Source of the DNA: CALMFQ01 sp964495595
GTDB lineage: Bacteria; Pseudomonadota; Gammaproteobacteria; Burkholderiales; SCOH01
DNA length: 47,614 bases
Reading direction: 5' to 3'
Assembly: GCA_964495595.1 (NCBI GenBank)
Contig: CAZBWH010000018.1
Span: 1 to 47,614 of the forward strand
Shown: piece by piece, positions 26,510 to 35,006 of the stretch
How the letters are laid out: each line of letters begins with the position of its first letter
Position numbering within the stretch: position 1 is the stretch's first letter
Notes under the pieces: model-generated
Databases searched by the model: none
Seen by the model: only the letters and a program-made list of their open reading frames with translations
Told to the model about the DNA's origin: nothing
Made by a program: the position numbers and the translations under genes

Positions 26510-27643
26510 ATGGCAAAACACGGCAAGTTTGCCGCACTGACCCTGCTGGCGTTAGCAGCAGGCGCGGTCTGGCAATGGCAACAACCGGACAGCGCCACGC
26601 CTGCCCAGCAGCGTTACAAGACGCAGCCCGCCGAACGAGGGCCGATCCAGCGCACAATCAGTGCCAATGGCACTTTGAATCCCGTTACTCAGGTCAGCGT
26701 CGGTACCCAGGTATCCGGCACCGTCAAGGCCCTGCTGGCTGATTTCAACTCTCCAGTCAAGGCTGGCCAGGTACTGGCCGAACTTGACCCGGCCTTGCTG
26801 GAAGCTGCCGCTGCACAAAGCCGCGCCAATCTTGCGTCGACACAGGCACAGCAAGCGCAGGCCGACGCCCATTTCCGCCGCAGTCAGAGCCTCTATCAGC
26901 AAGGATTCATTTCCCGTGCCGAACTTGATGCTGCGGAACAGGCGCAGGCAGTGGCACGAGCGGCCCGCAACACCGCCGCAGCCAGGGTACAGGCTGACGA
27001 AGTCAACCTGCGTCACACGGTGATCCGCTCGCCCATTGACGGTGTCGTGGTAGCCCGTAATGTCGATGTCGGCCAGACCGTTGCCGCAAGTTTTCAAACC
27101 CCCACGCTATTTCTGATTGCCAAGGATCTGCGTCAGATGCAGATCGATACCAGCATCGCGGAAGCGGACATCGGGGCGGTCCAGATCGGCCAAGCCGTTC
27201 GCTTCAGCGTGGATGCATTTGGTGATCGGGAATTTGCCGGCCAGGTTCGGCAAATCCGCCTCAACCCGGCGGTGCAGCAGAATGTAGTGACTTACAACGT
27301 GGTAGTCGGTTGCGATAACGCGTCCGGCCAGTTGCTGCCGGGAATGACGGCGCATGTCAACATCCTTGCGCAACGCAAGGCTGACGTGATCCGCATACCC
27401 AATGCAGCCCTGCGTTTCCGGCCGCAGGAGGCCGACGAAGCCAACGGCAAGCGCAAGGGCGGCAGCAATGTCTACAAGCTGGCCGAAGGCAAGCCGCAAG
27501 CAGTCAGGGTGAAGATCGGCATTGCCGACAACACCAGCGCCGAACTGATCGAAGGCGATATTCGCCCCGGCGAGCCATTGATCATCCGCGAAAACACCGG
27601 CCAGAACGGCAAACCGCCCACCTTCCAGATGCGCATGTTCTGA
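26510..27643 (+). CDS. macA: Periplasmic adaptor subunit of a MacAB-type efflux system (HlyD/RND-MFP family)
   Basis: This membrane-fusion protein bridges the MacB transporter and an outer-membrane TolC-like channel. An N-terminal signal anchor (FAALTLLALAAGAVW) is followed by a lipoyl-like strand (GTQVSGTVKALLADFNSPVKAGQVLAELD), a coiled-coil hairpin (about residues 85-150), the second lipoyl half (TVIRSPIDGVVVARNVDVGQTV) and beta-barrel domains. AAAGG lies 9 bp upstream of ATG 26510; product 377 aa. The stop overlaps the ATPase start (TGATG). No TolC gene is nearby. The cargo is unknown. Confidence 0.9.
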   Translation: MAKHGKFAALTLLALAAGAVWQWQQPDSATPAQQRYKTQPAERGPIQRTISANGTLNPVTQVSVGTQVSGTVKALLADFNSPVKAGQVLAELDPALLEAAAAQSRANLASTQAQQAQADAHFRRSQSLYQQGFISRAELDAAEQAQAVARAARNTAAARVQADEVNLRHTVIRSPIDGVVVARNVDVGQTVAASFQTPTLFLIAKDLRQMQIDTSIAEADIGAVQIGQAVRFSVDAFGDREFAGQVRQIRLNPAVQQNVVTYNVVVGCDNASGQLLPGMTAHVNILAQRKADVIRIPNAALRFRPQEADEANGKRKGGSNVYKLAEGKPQAVRVKIGIADNTSAELIEGDIRPGEPLIIRENTGQNGKPPTFQMRMF

Positions 27644-28335
27644 TGGACGGCCCGCTGATCCAACTGAAAGCTATCCGGCAGTTTTACCGCCTGCAGGATG
27701 CACCGCCACAGCAGGTGCTGTTTGACGTCGACCTGAGCATTGACCGCGGCGAATTTGTCGCCATCATGGGGCATTCCGGGTCGGGCAAATCGACACTGAT
27801 GAACATTCTCGGCTGCATGGATGTGCCCGCCGGCGGCGAATACTGGCTGGACGGCCGTAACGTCGCCGGACTGTCAGCCGACCAGTTGGCCGAAGTGCGC
27901 AACACCCGGCTGGGATTCGTATTCCAGGGGTTCAACCTGCTCAAGCGGATGACGGTTACCGACAACATTGCCATGCCGCTGCTGTACGCCGGAATGAGCC
28001 GGTCTGAACGACACCAGCGCGCAAGGCAACTGTTGCAGCAATTGCAGCTGGCTGATTACGCCAACCATTTGCCCAACCAGCTCTCTGGCGGGCAACAGCA
28101 GCGGGTCGCCATCCTGCGGGCGCTGGCGAACCAGCCACCGCTGTTGCTGGCCGACGAACCGACCGGCAACCTCGACTCGGCAACCAGCCACGCTATCATG
28201 GATCTGCTTTGCCAACTGAACCAATCGCGTGGGCTGACTATTGTCCTGGTCACCCACGAGCAGGACATCGCCGACTATGCCCACCGGATTGTCCGTGTGC
28301 AGGACGGACGAATCGTTGAGGATCGACAGCAATGA
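27643..28335 (+). CDS. ABC transporter ATP-binding protein of the MacAB-type system
   Basis: A 230-aa LolD/MacB-type ATPase. Walker A is GHSGSGKST (about residues 44-52), the Q-loop follows in FVFQGFNLL, the signature is LSGGQQQR, Walker B is LLLADEPTGNLD, and the switch His is in VTHEQD. In the classical MacB the ATPase is fused to the permease; here the two are separate genes with a 4-bp ATGA overlap. It is coupled by one base to the adaptor gene. Confidence 0.94.
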   Translation: MDGPLIQLKAIRQFYRLQDAPPQQVLFDVDLSIDRGEFVAIMGHSGSGKSTLMNILGCMDVPAGGEYWLDGRNVAGLSADQLAEVRNTRLGFVFQGFNLLKRMTVTDNIAMPLLYAGMSRSERHQRARQLLQQLQLADYANHLPNQLSGGQQQRVAILRALANQPPLLLADEPTGNLDSATSHAIMDLLCQLNQSRGLTIVLVTHEQDIADYAHRIVRVQDGRIVEDRQQ

Positions 28336-29555
28336 CACCTTGGTCAGTCCTGGGCGAAGCGCTACGCGCAATGGCCATGAACCGCTTGCGTACCGCGCTC
28401 ACCATGCTGGGCATGGTCATCGGGGTTGCCGCCGTGGTACTGATGCTGGCCGTGGGCCAGGGCGCCCAGCTCAGCGTCAAGCGCTCGATCGACTCCATGG
28501 GCAGTAACCTGTTCATTGTCCTGTCGGGCGCATCCACCTCGGGAGGGCTGCGGTTTGGCACGGGTACCGCACCGACCCTCACCCTGAGCGATGCCATGGC
28601 GCTGCGCGAACTGGAAACCGTCGCTGCCGCTGCGCCGGTAGTAATGGGTGCCCAGCAGCTGGTGTTCGAAAATGCCAACTGGAGCACGATGGCATACGGC
28701 GTCACTCCCGACTATTTCAGGGTGCGGGCCTGGAGCATCGAACAGGGTGCGGAATTCGGCCAGTCGGACGTGCGCGGCGCCAGCCGGGTAGCGGTCATTG
28801 GCCAGACTGTTGCCCGCAACCTGTTCGGTGAAACCAGCCCGGTCGGCAAAACCCTGCGGATCAAGAACCGGCCATTCGTCGTTCTCGGCGTGCTGGCCGC
28901 CAAGGGACAAAGCCTGGATGGGCGAGATCAGGACGACAGCGTACTGGTGCCGGTGACCACCGCTCAACGGCAACTGATGGGAAACCAGTTTCCCGGCTCG
29001 GTACGTCAGATCATGGTTCAAGCCCGGTCCGAATCGCTGATGGCCGACGCTGAGCGCGACATGACCGACCTGCTGCGCCAGCGTCACCGCCTGCAAGCGG
29101 GGCAGGAAAACGATTTCAATATCCGCAACCTGTCATCAGTTGCCGAATCCGCCGCCGAATCCACCCGGATCATGTCGCTGCTGCTGGGCGCCATCGCCTC
29201 AGTGTCACTGCTGGTTGGCGGCATTGGCATCATGAACATCATGCTGGTATCGGTCACCGAACGTACCCGTGAAATCGGCATCCGCATTGCGGTGGGTGCC
29301 CGCCAGCGCGACATTCTCGGCCAGTTTCTGCTTGAGGCCATCCTGATCTGCCTCGCCGGTGGGCTGGTTGGTGCGCTGATGGGTATCGGGCTGGCCTGGC
29401 TGATTGCAAGCAAAGCCGACATGCAAGTCGTCATCAGCGGCCAGGCCGTCTTGCTGGCATTTGGATTTTCATCGCTGACCGGCATCTTCTTCGGTTTTTA
29501 CCCGGCCCGCAAAGCCGCGACGATGAACCCGATCGAGGCATTGCGGCACGAGTAG
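28332..29555 (+). CDS. ABC transporter permease of the MacAB-type system (FtsX/MacB fold)
   Basis: A 407-aa inner-membrane permease. The N-terminal amphipathic stretch is followed by transmembrane helix 1 (TMLGMVIGVAAVVLMLAVG), a large periplasmic MacB core domain (about residues 45-270), and three C-terminal helices beginning IASVSLLVGGIGIMNIMLVSV, with the family motif VTERTREIGIRIAVGARQRDIL. It ends FYPARKAATMNPIEALRHE, as in MacB. It is the last gene of a three-gene operon and converges on the diguanylate cyclase 25 bp away. Confidence 0.95.
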   Translation: MTPWSVLGEALRAMAMNRLRTALTMLGMVIGVAAVVLMLAVGQGAQLSVKRSIDSMGSNLFIVLSGASTSGGLRFGTGTAPTLTLSDAMALRELETVAAAAPVVMGAQQLVFENANWSTMAYGVTPDYFRVRAWSIEQGAEFGQSDVRGASRVAVIGQTVARNLFGETSPVGKTLRIKNRPFVVLGVLAAKGQSLDGRDQDDSVLVPVTTAQRQLMGNQFPGSVRQIMVQARSESLMADAERDMTDLLRQRHRLQAGQENDFNIRNLSSVAESAAESTRIMSLLLGAIASVSLLVGGIGIMNIMLVSVTERTREIGIRIAVGARQRDILGQFLLEAILICLAGGLVGALMGIGLAWLIASKADMQVVISGQAVLLAFGFSSLTGIFFGFYPARKAATMNPIEALRHE

Positions 29556-29580
29556 GCCATGCCGGCGAACGGTCGGCTCT

Positions 29581-32124
29581 TCACGCCTGCCCGGACACGG
29601 CAGGCAGCTCGCTGCTGAGACAGTAGCGGTTTTTTCCCAGGCGTTTGGCGCAGTACATGGCACGGTCGGCACTGCGCAACAGTTCGTCGATCTCGCGACC
29701 GTCATCGGGATAGACGGCGACGCCGATGCTGGCGGTCACACTGACCGGCTGGCCGTGGCCGAGGATGGGACGTTGCACAACGTCGATCAGGCGTTCGACG
29801 GACTGGGCCAGCAACGTGGATTCATGGCGACCTTCCAGCAGAATGACGAATTCATCCCCGCCAAGGCGGGCCACGGTGTCATCGCGCCGTACGCAATCGG
29901 CCATGCGTGCGGCCAGGGTACGCAGGACGGTGTCGCCCATTTCGTGGCCAAGGGTATCGTTGATCAGCTTGAAGCCATCCAGATCGACAAACAGCAGAGC
30001 GAACTGCTCTTGGCCGCTGCGGGCACGAGCAAGAATCTGCCCCAGACGCTCCTGCAGCAGGGCGCGATTGGGTAGATGGGTCAGGGTGTCGTAGTTGGCG
30101 CGAGTACGGTAGGCGTCTTCGGCCTGCTTCAGGTAGGTAATGTCGGCAAACACCGCGACATAATGGCTGGCGCTGCCGGCGTCGTCCTGCAGGCAGCTGA
30201 TGCTGACCAGTTCGGTCAGGACTGCGCCAGTCTGGCAGCGCAGCGCCATTTCGCCCTGCCAGCGCCCGGTTTCAGCCAGCCTGGCTCGCAGCCGGCTGAA
30301 AAATGTGTCGTCATGCAGCCCTTGCGACAGCCGTTGCAGCGGCTGGCCGGCAAGTTCGGCCAGCCCGTAGCCGAGGATGTGCTCGAATGCAGGGTTGATC
30401 GATACCGGGACGAACTGGCTATCAAGAATGACAATGCTTTCCATCGCCACCTCGAATACCTTGGCAGACAGGCGGCGCTGGCTTTCGGCACGCTTGCGCT
30501 CGGAGACGTCACGCACCAGGGTGATGACGTACTGGTCACCCCAGAGGCGGATGGTGCTGGAAGAGATTTCAATATCCTTGCTGCGCCCGTCTGGCAAGAC
30601 AAGCGTCATTTCGGCGCAGGGCAATTGCTGGTCGACAGCCAGGCTGGCCAGGCGCTGGGCAGACAGGCTGCGGCTGTTGCTGCAGAGAAACTCGTTGACA
30701 TGGCGGCCGATCAGCTGCTCCAGCTGACTGACTTCGAGCATGTGCATCAGCTCATTGTTGGCAAAATAGATCACGCCGTTTTTGTGCAGCACCAGCGCAT
30801 CGGGCATCATTTCGATCAGCTTGCGGTAACGCTCCTCGCTCTCCTGCAATTCGGCATCATCCAGTTTGCGGCGGGTAACGTCACGCGACACCATGACCAC
30901 TTCAGCCTGCCCGCTATCGCCTTGTGCGACCCGGTTGAACACGATCTCCAGCCACAGGTAATGGCCATCGCGATGCTGGAAACGGATGCAGCAGCCGTCA
31001 CGCGCAACGCCGTGGGCGATGCCGACAAAGTATTCCTGCAGCTGCGGACGGTCGGCCGGATGACAGAACTCGCAGTAGTTACGCCCCAGCAATTGATGGG
31101 CAGCGAGCCCCAGCATGGGTTCGCAGGCGGCAGAGACAAACAGGAAACGCCCATCCAGCGCATGACGCGAGATCACGTCACGCGATAACTCGGACAACTG
31201 ACGATAGCGCCGCTCGGACTGCTGCACTGCAGCGACCAGGTCCTGCTGGGCTTCGACAGCGGCGGCCAGCAGCAACCCTGAGATGGCGCCGGACATGAAC
31301 AGCATCTGCAACTGCATCAACAGTGCATCGGCATGACGCAGCTCCCAAACGCCCAGTTCGGCGGCCAGGGCAACGATGAGAAACGAGGCAAAGTTGACGA
31401 TGGCCACTTCGCGGCATCCAAAACGCAATCCTGCCCAGACAAGCAAGGGGTAAACCAGAAACAGTATCTGCTCTTCGCGGCCTGGCAACGTAGCGCCCAT
31501 CAGGAGCAATACACACAGGCCGGTCAACGACAAGCCGATACCGAACAGTTCAGCCATCCGGCCATCAGGCAGCCAGGGGCGCCGGCTACGGGCGATGGTC
31601 AGCAGCAGTGGCGCAAACAGCAGCAGGCCTGTGGCATCGCCCAGCCACCAGGTACGCCAGCTGTTCAACACCTCCGCCGTTTGCAGGGATTGATTGGCCC
31701 ACAGCGAAAATACGCCGCAACCGGCGGCAATGGCGCACCCCAGTCCTGCGCCAAACCCCACCAGCATCGCCACTGAACGGATCGACGACAGGTCAGGCTC
31801 GAAAGGACGACATCCCCGCCTGTTGTAGCTTCGGTCGAGCACATACAAAGGCAGCCAGCTGCCCAGCGTGTTGCCGACGCCGATCATCACACTGAGCAAC
31901 AGATTCTGGCTGACGCTGAAACTGACCGCCGTCGCACCGACCAGCACCCCCGGCCACAAGCGCCGCTGGCTCAGGGCCAGCGCGGCAAAGGCGACCCCGG
32001 CGGCTGGCCAGAGATAGGTGATCTGGGTGTGAAAGCTGGCGCCCAGCGCCAGCCCCCAGCGCCCGGCCAGAAAATAGGCAAGTGCGGTGGCGGCCAGCAG
32101 CAGGATCGAGCGAAAAGTGGGCAC
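29581..32124 (-). CDS. Membrane-bound diguanylate cyclase with MASE1, three PAS and GGDEF domains
   Basis: Predicted to synthesise c-di-GMP. The N-terminal MASE1 sensor has about eight hydrophobic helices (residues 1-290, with TYLWPAAGVAFA and WWLGDATGLLLFAPLLL typical of MASE1). Three PAS domains follow (about 305-425, 430-550 and 560-680), then GGDEF (about 685-840). The active-site motif GGDEF is intact, and the product-inhibition I-site RRDD lies five residues before it. There is no EAL domain. The start is GTG at 32124 with GAGGGA 7 bp upstream. The signal sensed is unknown; it faces the MacB-type operon convergently. Confidence 0.94.
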   Translation of the reverse strand: MPTFRSILLLAATALAYFLAGRWGLALGASFHTQITYLWPAAGVAFAALALSQRRLWPGVLVGATAVSFSVSQNLLLSVMIGVGNTLGSWLPLYVLDRSYNRRGCRPFEPDLSSIRSVAMLVGFGAGLGCAIAAGCGVFSLWANQSLQTAEVLNSWRTWWLGDATGLLLFAPLLLTIARSRRPWLPDGRMAELFGIGLSLTGLCVLLLMGATLPGREEQILFLVYPLLVWAGLRFGCREVAIVNFASFLIVALAAELGVWELRHADALLMQLQMLFMSGAISGLLLAAAVEAQQDLVAAVQQSERRYRQLSELSRDVISRHALDGRFLFVSAACEPMLGLAAHQLLGRNYCEFCHPADRPQLQEYFVGIAHGVARDGCCIRFQHRDGHYLWLEIVFNRVAQGDSGQAEVVMVSRDVTRRKLDDAELQESEERYRKLIEMMPDALVLHKNGVIYFANNELMHMLEVSQLEQLIGRHVNEFLCSNSRSLSAQRLASLAVDQQLPCAEMTLVLPDGRSKDIEISSSTIRLWGDQYVITLVRDVSERKRAESQRRLSAKVFEVAMESIVILDSQFVPVSINPAFEHILGYGLAELAGQPLQRLSQGLHDDTFFSRLRARLAETGRWQGEMALRCQTGAVLTELVSISCLQDDAGSASHYVAVFADITYLKQAEDAYRTRANYDTLTHLPNRALLQERLGQILARARSGQEQFALLFVDLDGFKLINDTLGHEMGDTVLRTLAARMADCVRRDDTVARLGGDEFVILLEGRHESTLLAQSVERLIDVVQRPILGHGQPVSVTASIGVAVYPDDGREIDELLRSADRAMYCAKRLGKNRYCLSSELPAVSGQA

Positions 32125-32202
32125 GTGGACATCCCTCGACAGTCAAGAGGGCGCAGAAAGCGATATGCCAAGTATAGATACGGACGGGGCGGGAGGCAGA
32201 CG

Positions 32203-32242
32203 GAAAAACACCCGGCGAGAGGCTTGGCCGCCAGCCGGGTGT
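32203..32242 (-). terminator. Rho-independent terminator of the dienoyl-CoA isomerase gene
   Basis: On the minus strand a 9-bp stem, ACACCCGGC with GCCGGGTGT (32242-32234 and 32216-32208), encloses a 17-nt loop and is followed directly by a run of five T residues. It lies 24 bp after the stop of the gene at 32266 and closes that operon. Confidence 0.8.
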
Positions 32243-32265
32243 GATGTTGCACTGTGCGCGGCGGA

Positions 32266-33078
32266 TCAGTTCCTGAAGCTGGCTTTCTGCTTGGCCATCG
32301 AGGCCATGATTGCGGCCTGGATGTCGTTCGACAGCAGCATGCCGGCGTTCCAGGTGGCAATGTAGTTGAGGCTGTCGGCAACCGAATGGTCGCGGGTGTA
32401 GTTGATCATTTCTTTGGTGCCACGGATCGACAGCGGCGATTTGCTGGCAATCTCGGCCGCAATCTCCATCACGCCGGCCAGCAGTGCGTCGCGGTCGGCA
32501 AACACGCGGTTGACGTAGCCGATCCGCTGCGCCTCGTCGGCTTCCAGCTTGCGCCCGGTATACGCCAGCTCACGCGCCACGCCTTCACCAATCAGCTTGG
32601 GCAAACGCTGCAGGGTGCCCACGTCGGCCACCATGCCGATGTCGATTTCCTTGATGCAGAAATAGGCATCCGCACTGGCGTAGCGCATGTCGGCACAGCA
32701 AACCAGATCGACCCCGCCACCGATACAGCCATTGTGGATGGCTGCCAGTACGGGCTTGCGGCAACGTTCCAGTGCGCTCAGGTCGCTTTGCATCTGCAGG
32801 ATCAGCCGGCGCAGCTTCTCGCGACTGCGGCCTTCGCACTCATCCTTGATCATCTCCTTGACGCCCATCAGCGCCATCAGATCAATGCCGGCGGTGAAAT
32901 GCTTGCCATTGCCCGACAGCACCACCACCCGCACCTCGGCATCGCCGTCGGCCCAATCGAAGGCCTGGCCGATCTCGCGCCACATCACCATGTCCATCGC
33001 GTTGGCCTTGTCCGGCCGGTTCAGCTCGATGTGGGCAATGTGATGGCTGACACTGACTTTGAGGGTCTGGAATTCCAT
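32266..33078 (-). CDS. Crotonase-family enzyme, probable delta(3,5)-delta(2,4)-dienoyl-CoA isomerase
   Basis: Predicted to act in beta-oxidation of unsaturated acyl-CoAs. It has a crotonase fold (270 aa) with the oxyanion motifs SGNGKHFTAGIDL and GCIGGGVDLVC. The three acidic residues used by eukaryotic ECH1 isomerases are all present: Asp in GGGVD, Glu in CIKEIDIG and Asp in MVADVGTLQRLPK. The latter segment is nearly identical to the ECH1 signature, which sets it apart from ordinary enoyl-CoA hydratases. CGGAGA lies 8 bp upstream of the ATG. It is the last gene of the operon with the thioesterase and TetR genes. Confidence 0.9.
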   Translation of the reverse strand: MEFQTLKVSVSHHIAHIELNRPDKANAMDMVMWREIGQAFDWADGDAEVRVVVLSGNGKHFTAGIDLMALMGVKEMIKDECEGRSREKLRRLILQMQSDLSALERCRKPVLAAIHNGCIGGGVDLVCCADMRYASADAYFCIKEIDIGMVADVGTLQRLPKLIGEGVARELAYTGRKLEADEAQRIGYVNRVFADRDALLAGVMEIAAEIASKSPLSIRGTKEMINYTRDHSVADSLNYIATWNAGMLLSNDIQAAIMASMAKQKASFRN

Positions 33079-33097
33079 GTCTTGTCTCCGGATTGAA

Positions 33098-33589
33098 TCA
33101 GTTGCGTTTCTTGGGCACCCAGGCCCAAGTCATTTCACACTCAACCGGCTGCACGTTGGCAGCATCGGTTACCATCACCTTGACGACCACTTCGCCCTTG
33201 TCGTCGTTGACGATCGACTGGATCTGCTGCGGGGTCAGTTCGGCCACGGCGCGCATGTCGCCGGTCGAACGCCGGACGTAGTCGATTTTCATGGATTTCA
33301 GCAACGGCAGCTTGCTGTCGGGCAGGTTCATTCCCACCACAAAGCCAGTGGCGGTTTCGGCCAGCAAGGCCATGGCTGCAGCGTGAATCCCCTTGATGTG
33401 ATTCTGCACCTTGCGCTTGTTGGCCACGCTGACCACCACCCGCTGCGGGGTAACCTGCTCGAACTGCATGCCGGCGGTGCCCAGAAACGGCACCACCTTG
33501 CCCAGCAGAAAAGTCTGCGCCATGGGTTGCAAGCCAGGCGGCAGCGCCTGCAGTTTGCCGATCAGGCGGCTCATTTGGTTGGATGCCAT
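33098..33589 (-). CDS. Hotdog-fold thioesterase, DUF4442 type
   Basis: The 163-aa protein resembles DUF4442/PaaI-like hotdog proteins that hydrolyse acyl-CoA thioesters. Supporting segments are FLGTAGMQFEQVTPQRVVVSV, NHIKGIHAAAMALLAETATG (the helix with the hotdog His-Gly-x-x-x-Ala pattern), and strands KIDYVRRSTGDM and GEVVVKVMVTDA. Start ATG 33589 is preceded by GAGAGA; the much longer upstream frame is an artefact across the TetR gene. It lies 19 bp before the dienoyl-CoA isomerase gene, suggesting joint handling of acyl-CoAs. The substrate is unknown. Confidence 0.82.
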   Translation of the reverse strand: MASNQMSRLIGKLQALPPGLQPMAQTFLLGKVVPFLGTAGMQFEQVTPQRVVVSVANKRKVQNHIKGIHAAAMALLAETATGFVVGMNLPDSKLPLLKSMKIDYVRRSTGDMRAVAELTPQQIQSIVNDDKGEVVVKVMVTDAANVQPVECEMTWAWVPKKRN

Positions 33590-33633
33590 GTGTGCTCTGT
33601 CTCTCGGAAGGGTCACAAGAATGGTCTGGCAGC

Positions 33634-34227
33634 CTAAACTGGCTGACCGACCGCCCCCAGTTCGATGCGGATCTGGCGGGCGATGTTGTCGAGCAGCTCG
33701 GCCGAAGCCAGCACCCGGGTCAGTTGCAGGCCACCCTGCAGGGCAGCCATGATGTTGACAGCCTTTTCCCGCGCCACGCCGGCAAAGCTGAAATAGCCCT
33801 GCTGCTGGCCCTGCTGCAAAATGCCGGTGCACCAGCCGATCAGATCTTCGACGAACAGCCGGGTTTCCGCCTGCATTTCTGCCGGCAGCACCAGGAACTC
33901 GGCCGACAGCACCCCGGTGGGGCAAATGCGCTGGTTCTGCGAGTAATAGCGCACCGTCAGATCGAAATACCACTCCATCTTCTGCCACGGGTCGGCCGAC
34001 AGCTGCTCCTGCTGCTCGGTCCAGCGTTTGAAGCGCCGCCGGTAGCGCTGGATGATGGCCAGGCCGAGATCGGTCTTGCTGGGAAAATGGTAATGGATCG
34101 CTGCGTTTTTCACCCCCAGCGCACTGGCGATGTTGGCATAGCTGAAGGCGCTGAAGCTGCGGGTCAGCAGTAGGTCTTCGGCGGTATCGAGAATCAGCTT
34201 GCGGGTATCGGGCTTGGCTTGGCTCAT
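33634..34227 (-). CDS. TetR/AcrR family regulator of the acyl-CoA operon
   Basis: The 197-aa regulator has a canonical N-terminal HTH domain (LILDTAEDLLLTRSFSAFSYANIASALGVKNAAIHYHFPSKTDLGL, about residues 10-55) and a C-terminal TetR_C-type dimer domain. It is the first gene of an apparent three-gene operon with the thioesterase and the isomerase. The promoter just upstream carries a perfect inverted repeat between -35 and -10, so autoregulation is likely. No ribosome-binding site is present and the predicted transcript start coincides with the ATG. The likely ligand is an acyl-CoA, by context only. Confidence 0.9.
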   Translation of the reverse strand: MSQAKPDTRKLILDTAEDLLLTRSFSAFSYANIASALGVKNAAIHYHFPSKTDLGLAIIQRYRRRFKRWTEQQEQLSADPWQKMEWYFDLTVRYYSQNQRICPTGVLSAEFLVLPAEMQAETRLFVEDLIGWCTGILQQGQQQGYFSFAGVAREKAVNIMAALQGGLQLTRVLASAELLDNIARQIRIELGAVGQPV

Positions 34228-34233
34228 CGGGCC

Positions 34234-34262
34234 AATCTACTTACTGACAGGTAAGTTGTCAA
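34234..34262 (-). promoter_or_regulatory. Promoter with internal TetR-type operator; predicted leaderless start
   Basis: On the minus strand TTGACA (34262-34257) and TAGATT (34239-34234) are separated by 17 bp. The spacer holds most of a perfect dyad, ACTTACTGACAGGTAAGT (34239-34256; 6-bp arms and 6-bp centre), an ideal position for repression. The -10 ends 6 bp before the ATG of the TetR gene, so the mRNA should begin at or next to the start codon. Confidence 0.75.
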
Positions 34263-34280
34263 CGCAATCAATGCCGATGA

Positions 34281-34313
34281 GCCTGCGAGCCAATAAGGAC
34301 GAGGCTCGCAGGC
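34281..34313. terminator. Perfect 11-bp hairpin between the TetR and SPOR genes
   Basis: GCCTGCGAGCC (34281-34291) pairs perfectly with GGCTCGCAGGC (34303-34313) across an 11-nt loop. It lies about 20 bp past the stop of the SPOR-domain gene (minus strand) and upstream of the divergent side of the TetR promoter. There is no T-run, so it may be a non-canonical terminator or an mRNA-end stabiliser. Confidence 0.45.
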
Positions 34314-34331
34314 CAGCCAGACACCCCGTCC

Positions 34332-35006
34332 CTATTGGGCTGCAGGGCAGTCGCGTTTCAGGATTTCGCTGCCGCGCTGGCGGGCAGCGATGGTCGTCAG
34401 CTCGTCACGGGTACTGTCGCTGCCGTCGAATACCCAGAAATCGCTGACCGAGATCGTGTCACGCTGACCGGACTCCATCCCGCTCACGCCCCGTTCACGC
34501 AGATCAGCCAGCCGCTGCGCTGCTGCCTCGCTGGTAGAAAACACCCCCAGCGAAATGGCATTGCGCAATGGGCCAGGGTCGCGCACGACAAAATAATCGC
34601 TACCACTCAGACCCTGAGCCCGCAAGGCGGCGACCTTGCGCTCTGCGTCCGGGGTCGACTTGGCCGGAGGCAGGTACACCCAATAGCGCGGGCGCTGCTC
34701 GCCACGCGTCTCGCGTACGGTAAAGCGTGCCTTTAAGGCCGCCAGTTGGCTGCGCGCATCGACCAGCTCGGCAGCCGGCACGCCCGACCAGACCAGGCAC
34801 TGCTCAGGGCCAGGCTCAACTGCGGCAACCGTCGGCACCGGGCGCGACGGGCTGGCCGACTGGGCCGCCTCGCCCAGCACACGTACCCGCTCGGGGTGAA
34901 ATTCACGCTCAGCCCGGTAATCCTGACGGGCAGGAGTGGCCGACAGCAGATACCCCCCCGCCACCAGTAGATTGATCAGCAACAGGATAAAGAACAGGAC
35001 TTTCAT
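34332..35006 (-). CDS. SPOR domain-containing membrane-anchored protein
   Basis: The 224-aa protein has one N-terminal transmembrane anchor (LFFILLLINLLVAGGYLL), a Pro/Ala-rich linker, and a C-terminal SPOR-like region (about residues 105-180). That region is marked by YWVYLPP, the repeat-like LRAQGLSGSDYFVVRDPGPLRNAISLGVF and AAQRLADLRERGVSG. SPOR domains bind denuded peptidoglycan at division sites, so a cell-envelope role is expected. The ATG overlaps the coaX stop by 4 bp. The birA-coaX-SPOR order recurs in betaproteobacteria. Confidence 0.85.
   Translation of the reverse strand: MKVLFFILLLINLLVAGGYLLSATPARQDYRAEREFHPERVRVLGEAAQSASPSRPVPTVAAVEPGPEQCLVWSGVPAAELVDARSQLAALKARFTVRETRGEQRPRYWVYLPPAKSTPDAERKVAALRAQGLSGSDYFVVRDPGPLRNAISLGVFSTSEAAAQRLADLRERGVSGMESGQRDTISVSDFWVFDGSDSTRDELTTIAARQRGSEILKRDCPAAQ

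Noticed and set aside
30076..31188. 370-codon plus-strand frame opposite the diguanylate cyclase
   Set aside because: The cyclase has clear PAS and GGDEF motifs on the other strand; this frame shows none.
33590..33988. N-terminal extension of the thioesterase frame
   Set aside because: It runs antiparallel in frame through the TetR gene with random composition. ATG 33589 gives the right family length.
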